Below are positions 7,559 to 14,379 of a DNA stretch of 64,000 nt, piece by piece (positions within the stretch are counted from its first letter, which is position 1; each line of letters begins with the position of its first letter). Below the pieces are notes generated by a model, which saw only the letters and a program-made list of their open reading frames with translations, made no database searches and had not been told where the DNA came from. The position numbers and the translations under genes were made by a program. This stretch comes from Levilactobacillus brevis (lineage in GTDB: Bacteria > Bacillota > Bacilli > Lactobacillales > Lactobacillaceae): assembly GCA_003666485.1 (NCBI GenBank), contig CP032931.1, forward strand, positions 2,542,001 through 2,606,000, given 5' to 3'.

Positions 7559-7587
7559 ATGCCGGTAATACGGCATTTTTATTTTTC
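7559..7587 (+). terminator. Terminator after the attachment site
   Basis: ATGCCG/CGGCAT stem with a 6-nt loop followed by TTTTATTTTT. It is likely the original terminator of the tRNA-type gene that was the integration target, so chromosomal DNA resumes here. Confidence 0.8.
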
Positions 7588-7755
7588 TCCAATTTCATAA
7601 ATCAACACAATATGGTAACCGATGGTAACCTTTTGGTGACTGGCACACAAGAATCATCATGCACGGGCGGTGGGAACTGTTAGCTTAAATTGGCTAGCAG
7701 TTTTTATTTCTCTTTAAATGCTGCTTGTCACTATCACAAATGGAATCTACTACAT

Positions 7756-7783
7756 TTGAGGTATGACACAAGTGTGTTATACT
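7756..7783 (+). promoter_or_regulatory. Promoter of the Fst antitoxin RNA
   Basis: -35 TTGAGG (7756-7761), 16-bp spacer, -10 TATACT (7778-7783). It points at the short RNA that ends in the hairpin at 7823-7851. Confidence 0.7.
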
Positions 7784-7789
7784 GAAAGC

Positions 7790-7857
7790 ACAAAAGGATT
7801 TTGGAACATTGAGTTCACCAAAGGCCCTGACTATGTGGAGTAGTCAGGGCCTTTTTT
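7790..7857 (+). ncRNA. Antisense antitoxin RNA of an Fst-type type I TA locus
   Basis: The predicted RNA of about 65-70 nt carries GAGTTCACC (7811-7819) and ends in a strong hairpin (GGCCCTGACTA / TAGTCAGGGCC) with a U-run. The same nonamer recurs at 7991-7999, where its complement overlaps the ribosome binding site of the toxin mRNA on the other strand. Convergent RNAs sharing a terminator and short direct repeats at the toxin start site are the Fst/par (RNA I/RNA II) arrangement known from pAD1 and lactobacillar homologues. The 5' end is inferred from the promoter. Confidence 0.78.
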
Positions 7858-7901
7858 ATACGTCTATGTAAATAAACGGGTGGGTTGGATGTTACCTAAA
7901 A

Positions 7902-7988
7902 CTACCTATGCCGTCTACGATCTAACCAGTCCGTGAATAAGGCGACTAGGATGCCAACAACAAGTGGCGCAAAAAGATTTTGAAACAT
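7902..7988 (-). CDS. Fst/Ldr-family type I toxin peptide (28 aa)
   Basis: The peptide starts MFQNLFAPLVVGILVALFTD and ends in a Trp plus a basic tail (WLDRRRHR). It is one hydrophobic membrane helix followed by charged residues, the pattern of Fst-type toxins that insert in the membrane. The GGGGAGGTGA ribosome binding site is very strong and overlaps GGTGAACTC, the complement of the repeat in the antisense RNA, so translation should be blocked by pairing. The locus lies just outside the island attachment site, consistent with a stabilising or orphan accessory module. Confidence 0.85.
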   Translation of the reverse strand: MFQNLFAPLVVGILVALFTDWLDRRRHR

Positions 7989-8128
7989 AAGAGTTCACCT
8001 CCCCACTGTTGCTAGTGTGGGTTAGGCAACTTCTCTATTATCAAGTATGGCAATTAAGATTGCAATGCTTTGCAGTGAAAGTGGTACAAATGTTCAAGCC
8101 ATTCTCCCTCCTTTTAACATGAAGAGCA

Positions 8129-8314
8129 CTAAGAATTGTCCTTTTCCTTTTGCTCTTTTCTCTGATCCATTAACTCCTGACCACGTTTAGCAGCGGCTTT
8201 AAGGTCTTCATCTGATAACGACATAAACCGGTATTTAAGTAACTCATCCCACCCCATATGTTCAAAATCAATTTTAGGTTCTCTATTTTTTAAATCATCT
8301 AGTGTCAATCCCAT
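8129..8314 (-). CDS. Small charged protein, function unknown
   Basis: This 61-aa protein (MGLTLDDLKNREPKIDFEHM and onward) has an acidic and then lysine-rich helical tail (KRGQELMDQRKEQKEKDNS). The ATG at 8314 has AGGAGG 9 nt upstream, so the longer frame reaching 8482 is rejected. I do not recognise the family. It sits alone between the Fst locus and an empty region. Confidence 0.65.
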   Translation of the reverse strand: MGLTLDDLKNREPKIDFEHMGWDELLKYRFMSLSDEDLKAAAKRGQELMDQRKEQKEKDNS

Positions 8315-9054
8315 TACCCATGACCTCCTAAAATTATTTATTTCATAGTCCTTTATTAATAGTACACCTAGACTTCCCTTATAGGGATAGTAAACAGCTG
8401 TTAACGATGCCTGTATGCAAGCTCGAATTTCGGACTTCGCTCGGCCCCGAATACACGAATAGGTGTAGGCATTTGCAAGCACCTAAACTAACATTTACTT
8501 CTTGAACAGCCATAACCTCAGTTGCACTTGTCGACTGCCTTGCACCTGATCATATAACGATAATCAAGACTGTTTGCATACCCTAAAATAGATGCAACTT
8601 TAGGTGCACCCCTAAATTAACGAGTTGCGCCCTTTTCGTGTATCCTAAATGACTTCACCAAGGCTTTGTTTGTCAACAATTGCGAGCATTATACAACGTC
8701 CTCAGACTAGTAATCGTTAGTCCCTCATCCCTTGTTAATCCTGTATGAGTTGCACCCTTTACCTACCAATTTATCCGAGCATGTCTAAGGGTGTATCTCA
8801 TAGTGCAGACTTAACATTTACCAACAAATAATCTGATTAATTCGATTAGGGTTTACAAGGGTGTAATGAGCCGTTTCTTTCTCTAATCGTATTGGGGATG
8901 TTGATTAACAGAAAAAGCCCTGACAACTAACGTCAAGGCTACTCATTAAGCTGTTATCAAATTCGGACACGGGTACGAATTCAGGTCGCGTTACTATAAT
9001 TGACGACGAACGGTTACCGCTAGTCGCCACTCTTATTAGTCAGCCACGTTACCT
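8315..9054. other. Gene-free accessory DNA with degenerate repeats
   Basis: No credible reading frame was found in 740 bp. The motif GAGTTGCACCCTT and near copies occur at 8622-8637, 8745-8759, 8787-8801 (inverted) and 8857-8870 (inverted). The second and third copies form a 15-bp imperfect inverted repeat. A leftward terminator lies at 8911-8940. The rest looks like decayed DNA. Confidence 0.55.
8911..8940 (-). terminator. Leftward terminator
   Basis: The stem is AGCC/GGCT plus TGAC/GTCA with one mismatch; on the minus strand it is followed by a run of Us. It would end transcripts coming from the DUF3102-like and membrane protein genes. Confidence 0.65.
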
Positions 9055-9318
9055 AATACGACACCGATGTCGTATTTCAAATTATGATACGTATCATAAT
9101 TTTATGAAAGCAATCCAAATAAAGGTGTGACGTCGCACCGTTTAAAAAGCATCACCAAATGTAGAAACATTTCTACATTAGTTTCCCGCACGGTCATTTC
9201 ATCAGGCTTCTTAACCTCACCAGATGGTAGTTGCTGTGGCTTGTCACGCTCGGACTCAGGCATGGTAACAATTTCATAAAGTGCCTGCATACCCAAATTA
9301 TGCGACGTCGCATAATTT
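9055..9318. repeat. Cluster of five palindromes in and after the DUF3102-like pseudogene
   Basis: The sites are 9055-9076 (AATACGAC/GTCGTATT arms), 9080-9101 (22-bp perfect), 9124-9139 (16-bp near-perfect), 9158-9179 (10+10 bp arms around CA) and 9295-9318 (24-bp perfect). Cores differ but several share AAT..ATT outer bases. On the minus strand most are followed by TTTG or a close variant. Three of them lie inside the coding frame. Confidence 0.85.
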
Positions 9319-9476
9319 GAACTCAGCTCAGACGAAACCTTCATCGCTCTAGTTGCAAACGTCCGATTAATTTCCAAAGAATCGATCCACTTTCCAAATT
9401 CTCCATGTGCTAAATCATTTTCCTTAACCCACTTAAGTCGCCGGCCAATTTCGAAGATTGCCTGACCACCGATGAA
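9102..9476 (-). pseudogene. DUF3102-like phage/plasmid protein, degraded
   Basis: The frame is open from 9476 to the stop at 9102 and reads GGQAIFEIGRRLKWVKENDL, then HGEFGKWIDSLEINR, and later LGMQALYEIV and KPDEMTVRE. This matches the layout of DUF3102-type proteins of phages and plasmids. An in-frame TGA (9477-9479) cuts it off from the ATG at 9512, and after MTVRE the expected coiled-coil tail is replaced by unrelated residues encoded by palindromes. A shorter product from an internal start is possible but unlikely. Confidence 0.7.
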
Positions 9477-9524
9477 TCACCAAAACGTGCACTTAAGATT
9501 ATCCAGACTCATCAATTATATGCG

Positions 9525-10136
9525 CTAAGCCTGATCGCTTAGCTTATCTAATCTTCCCCGTATTTCAGTAGTAATCTGATTTGTTTCGTTCTTTATAGAC
9601 TCATGTAAATCGAGGTTTCGCTGCATTCCGTTCATACCAACAGCATGAGCTTTCATTTCCGGAATAAACCATTTGTATGTAAACAGGTTATGTAGCTCAT
9701 TCATATCCTTTGAAATACTTTCTAATTTCTTACTAATATTTTCCGAATAGAAAGGTGCATTTTCACGTCTTACTCGAGAAAAGTCATTAAACGCCTGAAC
9801 AAAATCTTTCTCTCTATGTTTCATAACTTCTAACTGTTCCTCGGGCTTTTCGGGTAAGCTATCCATAATCGGTTGCAGTAAACTCGAAGAATCATATGCC
9901 GCGACTAGGCTTTTAGATAAATCTTTATAAACTTCTAATTCTAAATCAAATCGTTTCTGGCTAATATGGGACTTATCATTTAATTGTTGCTTCACAGACT
10001 CCAATTCTTTTTCCGTTTCTTTTCGAGAACGTTCCGCATCATGTTGCTTAACTATAGTCCAGACTCCACCAACAATGGTAGTAAACCATAGAAACGGACT
10101 CATCTGACTTAAAATACCCACAACTATTTTCCACAT
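9525..10136 (-). CDS. Membrane-anchored coiled-coil protein, function unknown
   Basis: This is a 203-aa protein. Residues 5-30 form one membrane helix (ILSQMSPFLWFTTIVGGVWT). Residues 35-75 are strongly charged and heptad-like (coiled coil), and the rest is helical and cytoplasmic in character. AAAGGAG lies upstream of the ATG. I do not recognise a family. The setting between phage remnants makes an accessory role such as superinfection exclusion conceivable, but nothing in the sequence shows it. Confidence 0.65.
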   Translation of the reverse strand: MWKIVVGILSQMSPFLWFTTIVGGVWTIVKQHDAERSRKETEKELESVKQQLNDKSHISQKRFDLELEVYKDLSKSLVAAYDSSSLLQPIMDSLPEKPEEQLEVMKHREKDFVQAFNDFSRVRRENAPFYSENISKKLESISKDMNELHNLFTYKWFIPEMKAHAVGMNGMQRNLDLHESIKNETNQITTEIRGRLDKLSDQA

Positions 10137-10207
10137 TTTTCTTTTCTCCTTTGAGTATAACTATTCGTAGCATAACAAAGCCCTGGCGTCTCCGCTAGAC
10201 CAGTCTT

Positions 10208-10661
10208 CTATTCTGCTTGGTAAACATGTAAGTCATCCAGAAAGTAACAGTCAGCGAACTCTAGCAGCGCTCGTGTTTTATATTCGTGAGAGTAGCTAGA
10301 CTCGGAACGTTGGAGAGCCATGCAGCACTGCGTATCAGAAGTAGTTCTTGAAATACAGCATGTTCAATATATTCTGGCTTTCCTGATTGCATTGGCTAAT
10401 AGCCTGTTTGACCTGCTGAACGACCTGTTCGGCATACAGGTGCTGGACTATTCGGCGGTCGCTGTCATTGTCACTATCAGACGCTTTAGGCATGTCATTT
10501 AAGCGCTGTGACCGCAGTTCAGTCAATGAATTTGAAGTTATCCGAATCATACGCGGTAACGCTCGAGATAAGAAGCTAGCCACCTTCTGCCGAGCCTTCT
10601 TCTCGTCTACTTCTGGAAAGATTTCACTCATACTTACGTTCTTAAAATCAATATCTGCCAC
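10208..10661 (-). pseudogene. arpU: ArpU-family phage regulator, frameshifted
   Basis: The first 107 residues follow the ArpU pattern (FPEVDEKKARQKVASFLSRA, SNSLTELRSQ, DMPKASDSDN). The frame then stops at TAC TTC TGA near 10335-10340. Removing one T restores a C-terminal segment (SDTQCCMALQRSESSYSHEY, then a helix EFADCYFLDDLHVY) ending at 10208. ArpU proteins control late gene or lysozyme export in phages. The 1-nt frameshift would delete the second half of the recognition domain. The GTG start at 10661 has GGGAG 9 nt upstream. Confidence 0.78.
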
Positions 10662-10736
10662 CGTTAGCAGCTCCCATCCGTCTAGTTGTCAGTGGTACAA
10701 TATAGCTATTCGGAGTGATTGGTGAGGGCTGTTAGC

Positions 10737-10744
10737 GCGGTCTT
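10737..10744. repeat. 8-bp target-site duplication, left
   Basis: GCGGTCTT here is repeated exactly at 12087-12094 on the other side of the IS256 copy. Confidence 0.9.
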
Positions 10745-12086
10745 GGAAGTGTCAAATTTTTTGTGTAAATGGAAGTCCTCTCCCATTAGCTAGCTTCTAA
10801 TACATGGATTCTAACGTATCCTGAATTTGCTTGAAACCTCGATGCGTTCGCTCAAAATTTTGGCCGTTGTAGTCACGAATAACTGTGACCAGAACTCGTT
10901 CTAGTGCTGGTTCATTTGGAAATTGTTCTTTCTTCTTTGTCTGCCGTTTTAGCTTCTTGTTGAACGACTCAATGAGATTTGTGCTGTAGATGCTACTGCG
11001 TATCGCAGCTGGAAACGTGAAACAGGTCAAGAGATGAGGATTATTTTCTAGCTTGCCCGTTACTCTTTGATACGTCTTTTGCCACTTGTCTATGAAGTCA
11101 GCTAAAGCTTGTCTTGCGTCGTCCATGGTAGCTGCTTGATGGATCAGTTTGAAGTCGTTAAGGGCCTCTTGTCGGTCCTTAGTTCGAACGTGAGCTTCAA
11201 TGTTCCGGCTGACGTGGACCAGGCACTGCTGGAGCTTAGCCTTAGGGAAGTGGTCACCAATTGTGTTGGTAAGGCCGACTAAGCCATCGGCCACGAATAA
11301 GAGGACTTCTTTTACACCACGCTGCTGGATGTCCACGAGAAGTTCTTCCCAAACGGTACTGGATTCAGTTGGAGCGACTTGATATGCTAGGACCTCTTTC
11401 ATCCCATTTGGTCGAATGCCAATGGCGATATGCACGGCTTCTTTAGCCACTGAGTCCCGGCGCAGAGGTAAGTATGTTGCGTCCACATAAATGACTGCGT
11501 AACGGCTCGCTAGAGGGCGCGTCTTGAAGGCGTTGACCTGTTGGTCAACGACCTTCGTGAGGTTTGAAACCGTTTGTGGTGTGTAATGAGCGCCATACAT
11601 TTTCTCAATCAAATCCGCGATCTCACTAGTGGTAATCCCTTTTTCGTAGAGCTGGACAACCGTGGCTTCTAAACCATCCGTTTGGCGTTGATAGCTTGGA
11701 ATAGTTTGCGTATTAAAGATGCCATTTCGGTCGCGTGGAACCTTCAAGTTTAGTTCCCCATACTTAGTTTTAAAGGTTCGCAGATAATGCCCATTGCGTG
11801 AATTGCCGCTGTTAAAACCTTGGCGGTCGTAGGGTTCATAACCGAGGAACGATGAAAGTTCCTCGTGCATTAAATCATTGATGGCCGTTTCCAAATGTTG
11901 CCGAAAAATTTCGTCCAAATCTTGCTTTTGGGCTAGTGCAGCGATAATTTCTGTGGTAAGTTCATTCATGGGGAATGCCTCCTGTGATGTTTTCTGTGGT
12001 TACTAAATATCATAAGGGAAGGCATTCCCTATTTCTATACAATTCAGAAATCTTTTATGCATTTACACAAGATATTTTACGCTCTC
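10745..12086 (-). mobile_element. Complete IS256-family insertion sequence (1342 bp)
   Basis: The ends are imperfect inverted repeats of about 27 bp. The transposase-3' end starts GGAAGTGTCAAATTTTTTGT; the other end reads inward GAGAGCGTAAAATATCTTGT; both continue GTAAATG. An exact 8-bp duplication flanks it (10737-10744 and 12087-12094), so this copy moved here by itself. The sequence appears identical to the part of copy 1 that is visible. Confidence 0.95.
10797..11969 (-). CDS. IS256-family transposase
   Basis: This is a 390-aa intact transposase. The catalytic triad is Asp163 (VDATYLP), Asp228 (VADGLVG) and Glu334 (LIESFNKK), in the spacing of the IS256 family. The N-terminal 130 residues carry the DNA-binding region with the FRQHLETAINDLMHEELSSF segment common in this family. 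The start ATG at 11969 is preceded by AGGAGGCATTCCCC. With intact ends and an identical partner copy it is probably active or recently active. Confidence 0.95.
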   Translation of the reverse strand: MNELTTEIIAALAQKQDLDEIFRQHLETAINDLMHEELSSFLGYEPYDRQGFNSGNSRNGHYLRTFKTKYGELNLKVPRDRNGIFNTQTIPSYQRQTDGLEATVVQLYEKGITTSEIADLIEKMYGAHYTPQTVSNLTKVVDQQVNAFKTRPLASRYAVIYVDATYLPLRRDSVAKEAVHIAIGIRPNGMKEVLAYQVAPTESSTVWEELLVDIQQRGVKEVLLFVADGLVGLTNTIGDHFPKAKLQQCLVHVSRNIEAHVRTKDRQEALNDFKLIHQAATMDDARQALADFIDKWQKTYQRVTGKLENNPHLLTCFTFPAAIRSSIYSTNLIESFNKKLKRQTKKKEQFPNEPALERVLVTVIRDYNGQNFERTHRGFKQIQDTLESMY

Positions 12087-12094
12087 GCGGTCTT
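12087..12094. repeat. 8-bp target-site duplication, right
   Basis: GCGGTCTT, partner of 10737-10744. Confidence 0.9.
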
Positions 12095-12144
12095 TTTATT
12101 TTGGCCTGCTTTTCAGTTCCCTTTATCAACTAATATCCGTGATA

Positions 12145-12237
12145 ATGGTATTGTGAAAGAGGTTAAAATGTTACTATACCAAAGCCCCTGACTATTTGCG
12201 GTAGTCAGGGGCTCCTTCGTCTATGAAAATAAACCGG
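12145..12237 (+). pseudogene. Remnant of a second Fst-type type I TA locus
   Basis: The hairpin AGCCCCTGACTA (12183-12194) / TAGTCAGGGGCT (12202-12213) and the following CGTCTATGAAAATAAACCGG (12218-12237) match the terminator and downstream text of the Fst locus at 7823-7880. The stem bases change in a compensatory way (GGCCC/GGGCC against GCCCC/GGGGC). A promoter-like TTGTGA...TACTAT lies directly before the hairpin, but the antisense body and the toxin frame are missing. The matching text ends just before the stop of the TA antitoxin gene at 12241. Confidence 0.65.
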
Positions 12238-12240
12238 TCC

Positions 12241-13227
12241 CTAGTTATTTAAAACAGTTAGTGAATTAGCATAGTCATACGAAATCAGCTCAGCATTACC
12301 ATTGTCAATCCAAGCATTCTCTTTGTGGGAGAAAGCAGAGATTGACGTTGCATTCATATCTTTAAAGCGTTCTAATGTGTCATGCATAACTGCCAATTCT
12401 TCTTTTGAGAACAATGCAGCATTAAATTCTGCATTGGGAGCATAGCAACTCCACTCATACTTACTTGAACTATTCTCCTTCTCAACGATAAGATTAGCGC
12501 TCTCCATAGATCCGTACAACAAACTATATTGGTCTGGAACCGGGCCATGAGGTAGTCGTGCATAAGAAACACCGCTTATTGAGACCGTGTTACGTGCAAA
12601 GTGAGTAAAATCCGCATAAAACAGTAGTTTGTTAAGCTTGGTTTTAGTCAATTCTGGCACATTAATAACGAAGTATAAAACCATATTAGAAAACTTCTTT
12701 AAATCGAAAGCATTATACCCCGAAAATTCAGAGTAATTAATATCCGCAAATAGCGTATTAATTCCCTTTTCAATGAATTTCTTAGACTTTTCTACTTTCG
12801 ATGTTCCAACGTTTTCTTCAAAGGCCGCTTTGCCCCGTTCAGTCATCGCTTCTTTAGAGACGTCATACAACGGTTGCGCCACATCGGGGTCATTTTCTAA
12901 AGCTAGTAGTATCTTGTTATTAGCTTTTGAAGGCAATGATCCCGTTTCATAAGTTGCAATAGTCGTCGCACTCCAGCCCAATAGGGTAGCGAAATCTCTT
13001 TGACTTAAACCGAACGAATGACGTACTTTTTTAATTCGTTCAGGAGAAATAATTCCATGACTGTCCCGGTATTTATCGAATGCACTTAAAATTGCTTTAT
13101 TATCAAGTTTTTCATCAAATACTTGTTCACCACTGTCTACGTCAAACCGAGCACTAGTAACAACGTCAACCTTTTCTCCACGAATAGTGTAAGTTTCATC
13201 TATCAACTTTACTTCTGTTCTCATCAT
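12241..13227 (-). CDS. Antitoxin with MqsA-like HTH and Panacea (DUF4065/SocA-like) domain
   Basis: This is a 328-aa protein. About residues 60-120 form an HTH of the MqsA type (IKKVRHSFGLSQRDFATLLG, then SATTIATYETGSLPSKANN). Residues 165-320 carry the Panacea/DUF4065 domain (FSNMVLYFV, TKTKLNKLLFYADFTHFAR, YARLPHGPVPDQY, and near the end FSHKENAWIDN). Panacea proteins are antitoxins that neutralise many unrelated toxins. I prefer the ATG at 13227 because GGAGGGG precedes it; the frame begins at 13242, overlapping the toxin gene's stop codon. It lies directly after the putative toxin, and the HTH suggests it also represses the operon. Confidence 0.85.
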   Translation of the reverse strand: MMRTEVKLIDETYTIRGEKVDVVTSARFDVDSGEQVFDEKLDNKAILSAFDKYRDSHGIISPERIKKVRHSFGLSQRDFATLLGWSATTIATYETGSLPSKANNKILLALENDPDVAQPLYDVSKEAMTERGKAAFEENVGTSKVEKSKKFIEKGINTLFADINYSEFSGYNAFDLKKFSNMVLYFVINVPELTKTKLNKLLFYADFTHFARNTVSISGVSYARLPHGPVPDQYSLLYGSMESANLIVEKENSSSKYEWSCYAPNAEFNAALFSKEELAVMHDTLERFKDMNATSISAFSHKENAWIDNGNAELISYDYANSLTVLNN

Positions 13228-13241
13228 TACCGCCCCCTCCA

Positions 13242-13565
13242 TTAGTCGTAAATAGTTTCATGAAATGAGATAACCTTGGCATGTCCATCCATGAGTTTTA
13301 ACTTTATGTATAAGCGCTTTTCAGTTTCACCATTTTTGTAGAAAACCCACAAGTATTCACCGGGTCTGTCTCTATCTAATTCAGGCCCCCTTACATAATC
13401 ATCGGGGGTAAGCTTCATGAGTACGATTTTAATTGACTCGGGCGTCATTTCAGTTACCTGAGCGTACGCTACTCTGCGCTGAACAATTTCCCAGTCCCCA
13501 TGACTAAGGGCCTTTTTAAAATCTTGCAAGAATCGGCGAATTGTAGTTTTACTAGCTAAACTCAT
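13242..13565 (-). CDS. MqsR-like toxin paired with the Panacea antitoxin
   Basis: This is a 107-aa protein encoded directly upstream of the antitoxin. It resembles MqsR/RelE-fold mRNA interferases: a short helical N-terminus (TIRRFLQDFKKAL), a central strand region, and a C-terminal strand pair YIKLKLMDGHAKVISFHETI, where VISFH is typical of MqsR-type toxins annotated in Firmicutes. GGAGG 6 nt before the ATG at 13565 sets the start. The toxin function rests on this pattern and on the gene order. A RelE-like or BrnT-like call cannot be excluded. Confidence 0.72.
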   Translation of the reverse strand: MSLASKTTIRRFLQDFKKALSHGDWEIVQRRVAYAQVTEMTPESIKIVLMKLTPDDYVRGPELDRDRPGEYLWVFYKNGETEKRLYIKLKLMDGHAKVISFHETIYD

Positions 13566-13603
13566 GGCTATCCTCCACACTCATTTCTACATCTATCATA
13601 TCA

Positions 13604-13658
13604 TTGCTACAAAATTGTAGCAAGAATTGCAGATCAACAAAATGCTTAAGTTTTGTTG
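13604..13658. promoter_or_regulatory. Two inverted repeats upstream of the TA operon (candidate operators)
   Basis: TTGCTACAA / TTGTAGCAA (13604-13623, 2-nt centre) and CAACAAAA / TTTTGTTG (13635-13658, 8-nt centre) lie 40-90 bp upstream of the toxin start. They are likely sites for the HTH of the antitoxin. The rest of the gap 13659-13898 shows no clear feature. Confidence 0.6.
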
Positions 13659-13898
13659 CATTCAATTACTATCAGCCGTGCTTCAAAGTAATTTTTACTT
13701 TTCTCTGATTTTCGTATCGGGCCCTCACCTTATCGTTCTTAACGCTCACCGCTTAAATCGTTAATTACAACTACAAACCCAGTACGAACACTAACACTCC
13801 CCCCAATATTTACGATAGGCTAAATACGTGGAACTCGTTAAGGTTATCACAAAAAAGGGGGAGAGAGAGGCCTGGATGCACCGGTCCTTTCGTGTAAA

Positions 13899-14291
13899 AT
13901 GAAAACTGAATTCCAGAATACCAAATATCTAGCACACGCAATGAAACGGATTGCTGAAAAGTATGGCTTCGAGTTATTTTCCGTTGATCTCATTGCCGCA
14001 TTCAATGAATCACCCTATCGGCAATGTCGGCCCAAGACGATTATCTTTTTTACACCGAACACCGACCAGCAGCTAATTGCCTTCCTGAGCTTTTGGCAAG
14101 GCCACTGGCACCCACTGATTAATCCGCGGAAATACAAGGTTTATTTCAACGTGACGCAGCCCAAGTTCACGCGTGCCATGGCCGTCAAGTTTGCGGATGA
14201 ATTAAATCGTTTGACCGACACCGATGTCTCACCACTCAGGCCCCATGACTTCATCTCGGATGAAGATTGGCTGGCGATGGCTACTGAGTAA
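13899..14291 (+). CDS. Conserved-looking cytoplasmic protein, function unknown
   Basis: This 130-aa protein (MKTEFQNTKYLAHAMKRIAE and onward) has no signal peptide or membrane segment. It is Phe/Trp/His-rich in the middle (FLSFWQGHWHPLINPRKYKV). Codon use and GC resemble the backbone genes rather than the AT-rich island. Ribosome binding is weak at the ATG (GGAGAG is about 35 nt away). It faces asnS and shares a bidirectional terminator with it. I do not recognise the family. Confidence 0.6.
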   Translation: MKTEFQNTKYLAHAMKRIAEKYGFELFSVDLIAAFNESPYRQCRPKTIIFFTPNTDQQLIAFLSFWQGHWHPLINPRKYKVYFNVTQPKFTRAMAVKFADELNRLTDTDVSPLRPHDFISDEDWLAMATE

Positions 14292-14324
14292 TTAAAGCTA
14301 TGACAACATCTCACCTAGCAAAAA

Positions 14325-14364
14325 GGCGCTCACCCCACCAGTTTGACTGATGGACGTGAGCGCC
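14325..14364. terminator. Bidirectional terminator between the 130-aa gene and asnS
   Basis: GGCGCTCAC (14325-14333) / GTGAGCGCC (14356-14364) with A-runs and T-runs on both sides serves both convergent genes. Confidence 0.85.
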
Positions 14365-14379
14365 AATTTTTGTGTGTCT

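Noticed and set aside
8315-8482. N-terminal extension of the 61-aa protein to 8482
   Set aside because: The internal ATG at 8314 has a perfect AGGAGG at 9 nt; the extension has no site and an unlikely composition.
1-12094. Composite transposon made of the two IS256 copies in opposite orientation
   Set aside because: The right copy has its own exact 8-bp duplication on both sides, so it inserted alone. The DNA between the copies holds an island border and unrelated relics.
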